Source of the DNA: Limibacter armeniacum
GTDB taxonomy: Bacteria > Bacteroidota > Bacteroidia > Cytophagales > Flammeovirgaceae
Reading direction: 5' to 3'
Length of the DNA: 64,000 bases
Assembly (NCBI RefSeq): GCF_036880985.1
Contig: NZ_JBAJNO010000003.1
Location: forward strand, 62,001-126,000
The position numbers and the translations under genes were made by a program. This document shows, piece by piece, positions 1 through 8,301 of this stretch. Under the pieces are notes generated by a model. The model saw nothing but the letters and a program-made list of their open reading frames with translations. It was not told the DNA's origin and ran no database searches. Position 1 is the first letter of the stretch; each line of letters begins with the position of its first letter.

Positions 1-680
1 CTTTGATCTTTATCTCTCCAGGGCAGGTATATGGCGTTGAAAGCAAGGAGAAAAAGAAAGGGGTTGGCCATGCTTTGGTCTTCCACCCTGACCTGATACA
101 CGGCACCAACTTAGGGCGTAACATCAAGGATTATACTTTCTTTTCTTATCAGGTCAATGAGGCACTTCACCTCTCTAGCCGTGAAAGGGCAATCGTCAAT
201 GATTGCTTTGACAAGATCAATTATGAACTGGAGCACGGCCTTGACTCCCATAGCAAGACACTTATTGTATCCTATATTGAACTGTTTCTCAATTACTGCA
301 AACGATTCTACGAGCGGCAATTTATTACCAGAAGCCATGCGAACAAGGATGTGTTGACGAGATTTGAAAAGGTACTGGATGAATACTTTGGCTCTGAACT
401 GCCTATCGAATCAGGCCTGCCATCGGTTCGCTACTGCGCCGACAAGCTGTTCCTGTCGTCCAACTACCTGGGAGACCTTCTGAAAAAGGAGACCGGAAAA
501 TCTGCACAGGAGCATATCCAGTTAAAGCTGATCGAGATTGCCAAGGAAAAGATTTACGAACCAGGCAAGTCCATCAGTGAGATTGCTTACGAACTGGGCT
601 TTAAGCATCCTCAGCACTTTACAAGAATGTTCAAGAAAAAAGTTGGGGTATCACCTGTTGAATACAAGTCATTGAACTAG
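1..680 (+). CDS. AraC-family transcriptional regulator (5' end outside window)
   Basis: The C-terminal three quarters of an AraC/XylS-type regulator; the frame is open to the left edge, so the true start lies upstream. The first ~110 visible residues are the effector/dimerisation part. The last ~100 form two helix-turn-helix motifs, with the family signature near the end (ISEIAYELGFKHPQHFTRMF, then KKKVGVSPVEYK). It closely resembles the AraC regulator at 43799-44710, sharing for example the stretches YFGS/YFDS, LKKETGKS/T and FYERQF, so the two are paralogues. A hairpin terminator follows. The target genes are not visible; in this family the regulator often controls an adjacent oxidoreductase gene, as the paralogue's context suggests, but that is inference. 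Family assignment is secure. Confidence 0.93.
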   Translation, partial: LIFISPGQVYGVESKEKKKGVGHALVFHPDLIHGTNLGRNIKDYTFFSYQVNEALHLSSRERAIVNDCFDKINYELEHGLDSHSKTLIVSYIELFLNYCKRFYERQFITRSHANKDVLTRFEKVLDEYFGSELPIESGLPSVRYCADKLFLSSNYLGDLLKKETGKSAQEHIQLKLIEIAKEKIYEPGKSISEIAYELGFKHPQHFTRMFKKKVGVSPVEYKSLN

Positions 681-706
681 TGATAAATCGGGTCGGTACT
701 AATATT

Positions 707-764
707 AAAAGCTGATAGATTATCAAGGGTAGACCTTTTGTAACCTATCAGCTTTTTTGTTTTT
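707..764 (+). terminator. Intrinsic terminator after the AraC gene
   Basis: A perfect 12-bp inverted repeat (AAAAGCTGATAG / CTATCAGCTTTT) around a 26-nt loop, followed by a T-rich run. It begins 26 nt after the AraC stop codon, as expected for rho-independent termination. It also lies within the extended reading frame of the decayed transposase on the other strand, which confirms that the 3' end of that frame is not genuine coding sequence. Confidence 0.8.
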
Positions 765-802
765 GTCTTATGGTTACTATTAGTTAGTTCTCGTCTTACA
801 AA

Positions 803-1414
803 ACTCCGTAAACTTTTAGGAGCAATCTTGCCATATTCAACCAGCTCCCGATAGGCAGCTGATTTTTTAGAGGTTCGGGTATCTATTCCGAACCTTGAAA
901 AAACTTTTTGAAGGAAATGCTCATTGAAAGCCAGGGACTTAATATCCGCTAAAGAGAAAGTCCCTCTCTCTCTTCCATCGGCACATTCAAATGATGGCAG
1001 ACCTTCGCCAAGTTCACCGCCGTTAGGCTGGCGTTGCCTAGCCGCCCGCAAAACCCGCAATCTCCAATCCACGCATTTCCCTTCCTGCGCAGCCAGACCA
1101 GAAATAGCCGATCCCGCAGGTCTGCTTGCCTGACTTGGAAAGGAAACTAGGATCAAATGCCACTACCCAATCCTGCTTTTGACAGTGAGAGAGCAGTAAG
1201 GTATTAAAGGCAAAGAAATTGAATCCTTTGCCGAACCAGTTTCGCAACGTTGTTTCCGTCAACTGACTGTAACGGGTAATATTGGTTAGGTTATTTATAT
1301 ACTCCCCTGACTATCAGCATGGTAGTGAAAAGGTGAATCAGAAATTTCTTCTGAGGCCCAGCGTACGCCCTGCATTTTATCCAATATTTGTTCCGTGAGT
1401 ATCTCGATGCTCAT
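803..1414 (-). pseudogene. Transposase pseudogene (DDE, IS4-like)
   Basis: On the minus strand, fragments of one transposase appear in different frames. The N-terminus begins at an ATG (complement of 1412-1414) with MSIEILTEQILDKMQGVRWA. The next part is out of frame by one base (FLIHLFTTMLIVRGVY). It shifts again into NITRYSQLTETTLRNWFGKG and the first catalytic-domain segment (DWVVAFDPSFLSKSGKQT, then GIGYFWSGCAGREMRGLEI). A large piece of the middle is missing. The C-terminal part (GNASLTAVNLAKV, then FSLADIKSLAFNEHFLQKVF) follows after a further frameshift. The aspartate in VAFDPSFL is probably the first DDE residue. At least three frameshifts plus an internal deletion make it non-functional. 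Confidence 0.8.
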
Positions 1415-1500
1415 AGGGCAAAAGGATTGTTGTTTGGCTTAGGAACCACAAAATTAACCTTTCGCTTTTTTATTGCCCAGAATTAAAAACTTTACGGAGT
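803..1500 (-). mobile_element. Decayed IS element with terminal inverted repeats
   Basis: The two ends are imperfect inverted repeats: ACTCCGTAAACTTTTA at 803-818, and the complement of 1485-1500, which reads ACTCCGTAAAGTTTTT (14 of 16 bases identical). Between them lies a shortened, multiply frameshifted transposase. The whole remnant is about 0.7 kb, roughly half of what a complete element of this type would need, so it has lost an internal segment and is surely immobile. The same 16-bp end occurs alone at 18458-18473. The element family (IS4-like DDE) is inferred from the transposase fragments. Confidence 0.72.
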
Positions 1501-1503
1501 ATT

Positions 1504-1553
1504 ATTATTAGTACTATCTTGAAAAAATAACGATAGCTTTTTATTAGCATAAA
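1504..1553 (+). repeat. Copy 1 of recurrent promoter-like element
   Basis: Contains ATTAGTACTATCTTGAAAAA followed by ACGATAGCT and TTAGCATAAA, matching elements ahead of 2394, 10879 and 45189 on the plus strand and ahead of the minus-strand gene at 20989-21324. It sits 30 nt before the PaiB-like gene. TATCTTGA resembles the Bacteroidota -7 box (TAnnTTTG). Promoter function is inference; the repetition is seen directly. Confidence 0.5.
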
Positions 1554-1582
1554 TTTTCATCCAAACCGATATAAAAAATCAT

Positions 1583-2194
1583 ATGCACTTACCAAAATTA
1601 TTTAAGACGGAAAATTATGAAGTTCTTCAAGAAGTAATAACAAATAATCCATTTTCAAATTTAATCATCTATAACAAAAGAATAATTGCGACAAGAGCAA
1701 TGATGGCAATAAATGGAAGTGAAAATGACTTTTATATTGAAACACACCTTAATAAAGCTAACCCAGTAGCGAGACAAATTGATATTAAAGAAGAAGTTCT
1801 TTGTGAGTTTTTAGGCTCTCATACATACATAAGCTCATCATGGTATGACCATATTAATGTCTCTACATGGAATTATGAACAAGTTCAGATATACGGAAAA
1901 GTAGAATTCATGACCGAAACAGCACTTTACAACCATCTCAATAAGTTGACTAACACCTATGAATCTTCTCAGAAGTGTCCAATAACATTAGAGAAAATGG
2001 GTAAAGCGTTTGTTGAAAAAGAAATGAAAGGCGCTATAGGAATCAAAATAATTCCAACAGAAATCAAGATTAAACAAAAGCTATCTCAAAACCGAGATGA
2101 TAAAAACTTCAACAATATAATCGAGAAATTATCACAATCTGAAGATGAAATGGATATGCGCATTGCCGAAAAAATGAAAAAATTAAGGAGTTAG
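1583..2194 (+). CDS. FMN-binding negative transcriptional regulator, PaiB-like
   Basis: 203 residues with the layout of the PaiB / FMN_bind_2 family, a split-barrel flavin-binding fold. It opens with MHLPKLFKTEN and an ENPF-like segment (NNPFSNLII). The middle carries HLNKANP and the family hallmark SHTYISSSWY followed by STWNY. The C-terminus has GAIGIKI and KLSQNR. Length is typical. In Bacillus PaiB is a negative regulator of sporulation and protease genes paired with the acetyltransferase PaiA; no PaiA lies next door here, so the biological role is open. The gene stands alone in AT-rich DNA just after the decayed IS and behind the recurrent promoter-like element, which suggests acquisition as a single unit. 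Confidence 0.88.
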   Translation: MHLPKLFKTENYEVLQEVITNNPFSNLIIYNKRIIATRAMMAINGSENDFYIETHLNKANPVARQIDIKEEVLCEFLGSHTYISSSWYDHINVSTWNYEQVQIYGKVEFMTETALYNHLNKLTNTYESSQKCPITLEKMGKAFVEKEMKGAIGIKIIPTEIKIKQKLSQNRDDKNFNNIIEKLSQSEDEMDMRIAEKMKKLRS

Positions 2195-2267
2195 TGGTAT
2201 GCTAAGGCTAGTATATTGGCTAGTCCCTACTTTAGTTTCCCAATAGCAATCACATCAGGTTATTAAA

Positions 2268-2340
2268 TTTTGGATTAGTGCTATATTGGAAAGCAGCAAG
2301 CTTGATAAACAATAGCAGGATGTTAGCCACAATTAAAAAA
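2268..2340 (+). repeat. Copy 2 of recurrent promoter-like element
   Basis: Reads TTGGATTAGTGCTATATTGG, then a spacer, then AATAGCAGGATGTTAGCCAC and AATTAAAAAA. The first block is nearly identical to the copies at 10783 and 21365 (minus). It ends about 50 nt before the serine hydrolase start. Likely a promoter/leader carried with accessory genes; this is inferred from position only. Confidence 0.5.
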
Positions 2341-2393
2341 TAGTGTGTCAAAAGTTATCCTATCCGATTTCTACTAAACTAATAGATTTTTTT

Positions 2394-3572
2394 ATGAAAA
2401 ATTTTGTTGTACTCCTCTTCCTAATTTTAGTAATAAGCACCTCAGCCAAAACACAAAGTCACAATGATTCAATTACTACTGAATTGATAAAGTTAAGCGA
2501 AAACAGTCATCTTATTGGCTTTGCAGTTGCTATTGTAGATAAAGACAGTATTGTTTATGCTAAAGGATTCGGTCACGCCAACAAAAGAACAAATACACCT
2601 TATACGGTTCATACGATACAACCAATTGCTTCTATATCTAAAACTTTACTTGGGGTTGCTTTAATGAAAGCTCAAGAGATGGGAAAATTAAACCTTTGCG
2701 ATAATATTAATGACTATCTTCCTTTTAAAATTTACAACCCCAATTTTCCAGACGAAAAAATAACAATCCAGCAGCTTGCAAATCACACTTCGAGTATTAT
2801 TGATGGTGATCAATATGACCGTACATATGTTTTCAAAGAAAAAATTCCAGTTTTTTATAATGATTCATCTAGCCAAGTCAAACAAGAGATAAAGGAATCT
2901 GTTGACCTTTTCAATAAGAATGAATGGATGCCAATGTCTGATTTCATAAGAAATCAATACAGCCAAAATGGAATTTGGTACAACAGGGAAAACTTTTCTA
3001 ATAACCTTCCAGGAAGCACCTACAAATATAGTAATATGGGGGCTAATATAGCTGCCTATATTATTGAAGAAGTAAGTGGTGAAGTTTACATTGAATTTGT
3101 TAAGAAACATATACTTAACCCATTACAAATGACTAATTCTGGATGGCCTTCCAATAATTATCATCCAAGTAACGTTTCCACTTTATATTGGTATGGGTAT
3201 CCGATGCCAGAATATGAACTCATTACATATGGTGATGGCGGTTTTATGACTAACATTACAGATTTCAGCAAATTTCTTATTACAATGATTCAAGGCTATA
3301 ACGGTGAGGATAACATTTTAACAGCTACGAGCTATAAAGAAATGATGGAAAGACCAATTTCATCAAATTTAAAAAAAGGTGTTTTTTGGAGTGTAGATTC
3401 AGAAAAAATTGGTCATAGCGGAAATGACCTAGGGGTTATATCCCATGCGTATTTTTTAATAGAAAAAGGAAAGGGCATAATAATCTTTGTTAATACATCC
3501 GAAACTGAGAACGCAATGATTGAAGTAAGAGACATTTATCGAACACTTTTAAAGTATGCAAAGCGTGGATAA
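2394..3572 (+). CDS. Secreted serine hydrolase, beta-lactamase class C / penicillin-binding-protein family
   Basis: About 392 residues from the ATG at 2394, chosen over an in-frame GTG 17 codons upstream because it places a clean signal peptide at the N-terminus (MKNFVVLLFLILVISTSA). The serine beta-lactamase-like fold is shown by three motifs. SISK (S80-x-x-K83) holds the nucleophile and general base. YSN in the segment YKYSNMG is the second motif. HSG (in GHSGND) near the C-terminus is the third, replacing KTG. This pattern is typical of esterases and D-aminopeptidase-like members rather than true cephalosporinases. The export signal places it in the periplasm. It is a single gene behind the recurrent promoter-like element; the substrate cannot be told from sequence. 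Confidence 0.87.
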   Translation: MKNFVVLLFLILVISTSAKTQSHNDSITTELIKLSENSHLIGFAVAIVDKDSIVYAKGFGHANKRTNTPYTVHTIQPIASISKTLLGVALMKAQEMGKLNLCDNINDYLPFKIYNPNFPDEKITIQQLANHTSSIIDGDQYDRTYVFKEKIPVFYNDSSSQVKQEIKESVDLFNKNEWMPMSDFIRNQYSQNGIWYNRENFSNNLPGSTYKYSNMGANIAAYIIEEVSGEVYIEFVKKHILNPLQMTNSGWPSNNYHPSNVSTLYWYGYPMPEYELITYGDGGFMTNITDFSKFLITMIQGYNGEDNILTATSYKEMMERPISSNLKKGVFWSVDSEKIGHSGNDLGVISHAYFLIEKGKGIIIFVNTSETENAMIEVRDIYRTLLKYAKRG

Positions 3573-3634
3573 CATTTAATTCTAAAATTAACCTAAATAT
3601 CTATCCAGATTTATTTCACTCAGAAATTCTTTTT

Positions 3635-4009
3635 TTAAAAAGTAGAAGCCACAGCATTTAAGATAATCCATGTTCCATTCCGTTTTTCCAATTGATAGAT
3701 CTGCTGCAATCTCCACGTATCTCTCGATCCCCAAATTCTTGCATCCAACAAGTTTTGATTCATCAGTTCTGCCCTATCCCCATCCACTTTTACAGTACGA
3801 TTCAATTCTTTAGCCGTGTAGTATTTCATGCTTTCTTGGTCTATCTCATCAAACCAATCTTCTTTTGACTGGACAACTCCGGTGATATGTGTTAGGGTAA
3901 ACCCCTTGTCTACCATTTTTTCCATTTCTGTTGTGTTCTGATCGATCATCAGATTAGTGAAGTGTCTGATTACCTCAAGGACTTTATTTTCTTCTTGGTT
4001 CTGTGACAT
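3635..4009 (-). CDS. NTF2-like / SnoaL-like fold protein (DUF4440 type)
   Basis: About 124 residues from the ATG giving MSQNQEENKVLEV; an in-frame ATG 22 codons further up adds a hydrophobic lead (LLEYVALIFIRIII) that looks accidental. The pattern fits small nuclear-transport-factor-2-like proteins: an N-terminal helix with paired acidic residues, FTLTHITGVVQSKEDWFDEI, then YYTAKELNRTVKVDGDRAEL and a C-terminal WRLQQIYQLEKRNGTWIILN. Such proteins are often ketosteroid-isomerase-like enzymes or of unknown function. It lies 116 nt beyond the Mo-enzyme operon on the same strand, so it could be a distal cargo gene or independent. Function not assignable. Confidence 0.75.
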   Translation of the reverse strand: MSQNQEENKVLEVIRHFTNLMIDQNTTEMEKMVDKGFTLTHITGVVQSKEDWFDEIDQESMKYYTAKELNRTVKVDGDRAELMNQNLLDARIWGSRDTWRLQQIYQLEKRNGTWIILNAVASTF

Positions 4010-4125
4010 AGCTTTTGAGATTATGATTCTAATAAATATTAATGCAACATATTCTAAAAGGAATAGCTGCCTCACTATTAGTGAAACAGCTATATAATAA
4101 TTTACAGATACGCTCTTGATGACGG

Positions 4126-4707
4126 CTACCTACTCAATGCTTGTCTGTAATCCTCAATGGTATCTATATCTATAAGCTCACCTTTGTGTTTATATAATAC
4201 CACCTCTTCGCTAAGTTGACTGAGTAGTGATTTAGCTCCTTTGTCTCCTGATATATTAAGTAACGAAGAGAAATACTTCCTTGGGAGTATTGCAGGAACT
4301 CCAGGACTATTGCCATAGGATGTAGCCACACAGCGATCGGGATATTCTGAATGAATCGCCAACATATTATTGATATCCTTAGTCAGGATAAAAGGCTGAT
4401 CTGCCAGAAACAGGAATACGCCATCAATATCTTGCATGTCCAAAACATATTGAATTCCTGCTTTAATACTCTCGCTCAGTCCCAACGACCAGTGCTCGTT
4501 ATAAACCAATTGTACTTGGTCTGATAAAACAGGCGCAATTTTCTCACTATTGGCCCCTAATACACAACATACTAGTTCAAATTCGATGGATTCAATCGCA
4601 TCAAACATATGCTGAATGATAGGTTTGTTTTCTATCATCAGCAATTGCTTGGCCTGTCCCATCCTAGATGATGCTCCTGCCGATAGCACAATGGCTGCCA
4701 ATCCCAT
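4126..4707 (-). CDS. Molybdenum cofactor nucleotidyltransferase, MocA-like
   Basis: 193 residues, the usual length for MocA/MobA-type NTP transferases. The nucleotide-binding signature opens the protein: LSAGASSRMGQAKQLL (G-x-SSRMG-x-x-K). Further on come NKPIIQHM, an LADQPF motif that carries the metal-binding aspartate, and GVPAILP. These enzymes add CMP or GMP to molybdopterin; MocA supplies the MCD form used by xanthine-dehydrogenase-family enzymes. That fits its place as the last gene of an operon with an XdhC factor and a hydroxylase, 8 nt after the XdhC stop. The choice of CTP over GTP is inferred from this context. Confidence 0.86.
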   Translation of the reverse strand: MGLAAIVLSAGASSRMGQAKQLLMIENKPIIQHMFDAIESIEFELVCCVLGANSEKIAPVLSDQVQLVYNEHWSLGLSESIKAGIQYVLDMQDIDGVFLFLADQPFILTKDINNMLAIHSEYPDRCVATSYGNSPGVPAILPRKYFSSLLNISGDKGAKSLLSQLSEEVVLYKHKGELIDIDTIEDYRQALSR

Positions 4708-4715
4708 AATTCAAT

Positions 4716-5720
4716 CTAGTTAACAGTGATACTATTGATTACTTTACTGGATTGCTTTTTTCTGACTACAGCAATTATTTCTGCAATAACCGAAATCGCT
4801 ATTTCCTGAGGCGTGACCGAACCAATATTTAGACCTGCCGGCGAACTGATGGACTCCAGTTTGTCTAAATCCAATTCAGCATTATACTGGAGAAGTTCAT
4901 CAAACAGCATATGCTTACGCCTACTTGACCCAATAATTCCAAAATAGCAGTAGGCTTGATCGAGTATAGCCAATGCATAATGAAAATCCCTTGAATAACT
5001 ATGTGTCATTAGAATAACTGCTGTCTGCTCATCTAAACCCAAGTTGTCAATTCCATCAGGTTCCAACGCTATTACCTTATCAGCTCCCGGAAAATCACTT
5101 TTTTGTCGAGCATCTTTCAGAGAACTTACAACCGTTACTTCCATCCCACTGCTACTGCCTATCATCGCCATTTGTACAGCATCATGCTCAGTACCAATGA
5201 TTACCAAGCGCAAAGCTGGTTGCATGGTTTGGCTAAAAACAGATACGTTATGACTCGGGCTAAAATCTTTTCTAAACGTAAATTCTTTTCCCTTAAGCTT
5301 GATGATCGTTCCATAATCCGGCGACTGTCCTATTTCCTTGGAATAGAAAGCGTGCATCTCAAAGGATAACCTGGATTCCAAAACCTCAGCCCAACTGGCC
5401 AATAGTTCGTCCGATAAGCTAAAAGGCTCGATAAGTATATACAAGACTCCTTCACATCCTAGTCTGTATCTGCCATCGTAGGTCATGATACGAGGTAAGC
5501 CATCTTCCAACACCTGCTGTGCCTGTCTTATTACCTCTTTCTCCACACATCCTCCACTGACAGCTCCAACCGTATCACCCTTGTCGGTTATTAACATCCT
5601 TACCCCTGGCTTACGATAGGAAGAGCCATCTAAATCAACCACAGATGCCAAGACACACTTTATTGAAGATGCCTGGCATTGTACTGCGTGGTTCAATATT
5701 TTCTTAAATTCGAATAGCAT
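4716..5720 (-). CDS. XdhC/CoxI-family maturation factor
   Basis: 334 residues with two domains. The N-terminal XdhC_CoxI part has LASVVDLDGSSYRKPGVRML, then GAVSGGCVEKEV, where the conserved cysteine sits, and YDGRYRLGCEGV. The C-terminal Rossmann part begins around residue 175 (LRLVIIGTEHDAVQMA) and ends with YFGIIGSSRRK and the typical PAGLNIGSVTPQEIAISVIAEI-type tail. XdhC proteins bind molybdenum cofactor, assist sulfuration and insert it into hydroxylases. The gene starts 6 nt after the large subunit stop and precedes the MocA-like gene, so it is almost certainly dedicated to this enzyme. Confidence 0.92.
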   Translation of the reverse strand: MLFEFKKILNHAVQCQASSIKCVLASVVDLDGSSYRKPGVRMLITDKGDTVGAVSGGCVEKEVIRQAQQVLEDGLPRIMTYDGRYRLGCEGVLYILIEPFSLSDELLASWAEVLESRLSFEMHAFYSKEIGQSPDYGTIIKLKGKEFTFRKDFSPSHNVSVFSQTMQPALRLVIIGTEHDAVQMAMIGSSSGMEVTVVSSLKDARQKSDFPGADKVIALEPDGIDNLGLDEQTAVILMTHSYSRDFHYALAILDQAYCYFGIIGSSRRKHMLFDELLQYNAELDLDKLESISSPAGLNIGSVTPQEIAISVIAEIIAVVRKKQSSKVINSITVN

Positions 5721-5726
5721 AGTTGT

Positions 5727-7829
5727 TTATCCAAGCTCCTCAGCAAAAGGCATTTTGCGAATCCGCTTACCTGTTGCTGCATAAATAGCATTACTTATAG
5801 CGGCTGCCACTGGTGGTAATGCTGGTTCTCCCAATCCTGTTGGCGCTTCATTTGATGGAACAAACTTCACTTCGATATCCAATGGTGCGTCCTTTATCCG
5901 AAGGAATTTATAGGAGTCAAAATTGGTCTCTGCTACAGCGCCATCCACAAAAGTAATCTTAGGAAACATGGCGTGACAAATACCATCAATGATAGCACCC
6001 TGCACCTGATTTTCAGCTCCACTAAGGTTAATGACTGTACCACAGTTTACCGCACAAAAAACCTTGGTAATCCTAGGCTTTCCATTCTCCAGTTTAAGCT
6101 CAAGAACCTGAGCCGCATACGAACCAAATGAATACCATGTAGCAAAACCTCTGAACACTCCTTCAGGCGTAGTGCCCCAGTCTGACATTTCTGCCACCAA
6201 TTCAACCACACTTTTGTATTTATCAGGGTCAAACTGCAGCTTTCCAATGGGTTGCTTCTTGGCTTTTTCAAACAATTCAAGTCGAAATGCAACAGGGTCT
6301 TTTTTCAGTTCCACACACACTTCATCCATAAAACTTTCAGCAGGAAAGGCAAGTGTGTTGGCACCAGGAGCACGCCACCAGCCTGTAGGGGTATTGCTCT
6401 CCAGGCCTTGACCCTCTGAACGGTAATTTTCTAAAGCACCAGCTACATAACTATCCCCTCTAACTTCCCTTCCAATGGCAATTCCAGACTGGTGCCAGCT
6501 CCATAGTTTATCTTCCGACAAGCCAGCCCTATACCGATACATAGTAGCCGGACGGTAAAAGTCATTTTGCTGATCATCTTCCCTTGTCCACTGCACCTGT
6601 ACAGGTTTTTGAACAGCAGCAGAAATCAATGCAGCTTCCACCGCATTGTCATTCATCAGTTTTCTGCCAAATCCGCCTCCCTGTCTTGGAAGTGTAACTG
6701 AAATGTTTTCCGGAGCGATTCCCAGCAATTCAGCGACATCGCTTCTTACCTTTGCCGGCACCTGCGTTGGACCAAAAAGCTCCGCACTATCTTTCCTGAC
6801 ATCAGCAAAGTAGTTTAGCGGCTCCATTTGTCCGTGGGAAATGGTTGGCATCTCATAATAAACATCCAGCACTTTTTGGGCTGTTTTATTAGCTGCATCT
6901 ATATCCCCATCATTTCTGGACTTAGCGTCTGCACCTTTTGCCAGCAATTCCTTAAAAGAATTGAAGTGATCTGAAGAACTTTCCAGTTTCTCTGACGTCT
7001 CCCATTCAATGATCAAGGCATCTCGTCCCTTTTTGGCTATCCAAGTAGAGGTGGCCAGTACCGCTACCGAATTTTTAAGCTTTACGATATCTTTGACACC
7101 ATTGATCTTACGTGCTTCGGTATCATCTACATTTTTCAATGTTTTTCCGTAAGCTGGGGGACGAGCCACCATTGCGAATAGCATTCCCTCCCTGCGTGTA
7201 TCTATTCCATAAAGGGGCTGACCAGTAGTAATTTTATGGGCCTCAACATCTTTAACACGTGTGCCCAGAAACTTGAAATCCTCAGGATTTTTTAGTTTTG
7301 GATCAGTGGGAACCTCCAGCTTAGATGCCTTTGTCGCCAGTTCTCCATAACTTAGTTTTTTTCCACTTGATTGGTGTATAACCATTCCCTCATCTGCCAA
7401 ACACTCGTCAACAGGTACATTCCAGGTTTGGGCTGCGGCTGCTATCAACATCTCACGGGCTGCGGCTCCAACGATACGTAATTCTGCAAACTTCCCTCTA
7501 ATGGCACCACTGCCGCCTGCTACCTGTCTTCCAAATTTCTCATCCAGTGGGGCTAATGCTACCTTAACTTTTTCCCAATTCACACACAGTTCTTCAGCCA
7601 CGATCAAAGGAAGTGAAGTGGTTACACCTTGCCCAATTTCAGGGTTGGGCGCCATCAGCACGATCGTACCATCAGGACTTATCTTGATATAGGCATTTGG
7701 AGTAAATTCATCCTCTTCAGCTAATTTGCTTATGGATTTATAGCCCAGCAAGGAGAAGCTTAATAGCAATCCTCCACCTGCAATAGTAGAAGCTTTGAGA
7801 AAATGTCTTCTGGAAACTGTTGACTTCAT
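5727..7829 (-). CDS. Molybdopterin-binding large subunit of xanthine dehydrogenase-family hydroxylase (IorB-like)
   Basis: 700 residues. A twin-arginine signal (SRRHFLKAS, then a hydrophobic stretch) shows export of the folded, cofactor-loaded enzyme by Tat. The molybdenum-cofactor domains carry PNPEIGQGVTTSLP, GSGAIRGKF, PRQGGGFGRK, WWRAPGAN and GLGEPALPP; the glutamate in GEPA matches the catalytic base of the family. Length and the absence of a FAD-domain gene in the operon place it with isoquinoline-1-oxidoreductase or aldehyde-oxidase types, which pair with a small 2Fe-2S subunit and pass electrons to cytochrome c. The start is 2 nt from the small subunit stop. Substrate unknown: an N-heterocycle or aldehyde is plausible from the family. 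Confidence 0.93.
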   Translation of the reverse strand: MKSTVSRRHFLKASTIAGGGLLLSFSLLGYKSISKLAEEDEFTPNAYIKISPDGTIVLMAPNPEIGQGVTTSLPLIVAEELCVNWEKVKVALAPLDEKFGRQVAGGSGAIRGKFAELRIVGAAAREMLIAAAAQTWNVPVDECLADEGMVIHQSSGKKLSYGELATKASKLEVPTDPKLKNPEDFKFLGTRVKDVEAHKITTGQPLYGIDTRREGMLFAMVARPPAYGKTLKNVDDTEARKINGVKDIVKLKNSVAVLATSTWIAKKGRDALIIEWETSEKLESSSDHFNSFKELLAKGADAKSRNDGDIDAANKTAQKVLDVYYEMPTISHGQMEPLNYFADVRKDSAELFGPTQVPAKVRSDVAELLGIAPENISVTLPRQGGGFGRKLMNDNAVEAALISAAVQKPVQVQWTREDDQQNDFYRPATMYRYRAGLSEDKLWSWHQSGIAIGREVRGDSYVAGALENYRSEGQGLESNTPTGWWRAPGANTLAFPAESFMDEVCVELKKDPVAFRLELFEKAKKQPIGKLQFDPDKYKSVVELVAEMSDWGTTPEGVFRGFATWYSFGSYAAQVLELKLENGKPRITKVFCAVNCGTVINLSGAENQVQGAIIDGICHAMFPKITFVDGAVAETNFDSYKFLRIKDAPLDIEVKFVPSNEAPTGLGEPALPPVAAAISNAIYAATGKRIRKMPFAEELG

Positions 7830-7831
7830 AG

Positions 7832-8287
7832 CTAGTTTGATTTTGAGGCTTCGTGAATAGCTTTTCTAATCCTTACTTGAGTGCCACAACGGCAGATATT
7901 TGTAATGGCCATATCAATTTGCTCATCTGTTGGGTTTGGTGTTCGCTGCAACAAGGCTGCGGCTGCCATTATCTGACCAGCCTGACAGTAGCCACACTGC
8001 GAAACATCCAACTCCTCCCAGGCTTTTTGCAACGGATGATCCCCATTTTCACTTAACCCTTCAATGGTTGTGATTTTATTTTCTCCAATCGCTGATACAG
8101 GGAGCTGGCAGGAGCGAACTGCAAAACCGTTGAGGTGAACGGTACAAGCGCCACATTGTGAAACACCGCACCCGAATTTTGTCCCTACAAGGTTAAGCGA
8201 ATCCCGCAGTACCCAAAGAAGCGGCGTGTCAGCATCTACCTCTACCTCATGCTGTTTGCCATTAATTAATAAGGTGTATTTAGCCAT
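7832..8287 (-). CDS. 2Fe-2S small subunit of the molybdenum hydroxylase (IorA-like)
   Basis: 151 residues, full length for the family. The plant-ferredoxin-type cluster is bound by [10 protein letters not shown] plus a downstream cysteine (RSCQLP). The second, alpha-helical 2Fe-2S domain has [11 protein letters not shown] and NICRCGT. Together they relay electrons from the Mo centre in the large subunit to the outside acceptor. There is no signal peptide, as expected if the protein is co-exported with the Tat-tagged large subunit. It sits between the cytochrome c and large subunit genes with gaps of 14 and 2 nt, so the three are surely co-transcribed and probably form one complex. Confidence 0.95.
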   Translation of the reverse strand: MAKYTLLINGKQHEVEVDADTPLLWVLRDSLNLVGTKFGCGVSQCGACTVHLNGFAVRSCQLPVSAIGENKITTIEGLSENGDHPLQKAWEELDVSQCGYCQAGQIMAAAALLQRTPNPTDEQIDMAITNICRCGTQVRIRKAIHEASKSN

Positions 8288-8301
8288 GATTTTAAGTTGA
8301 G

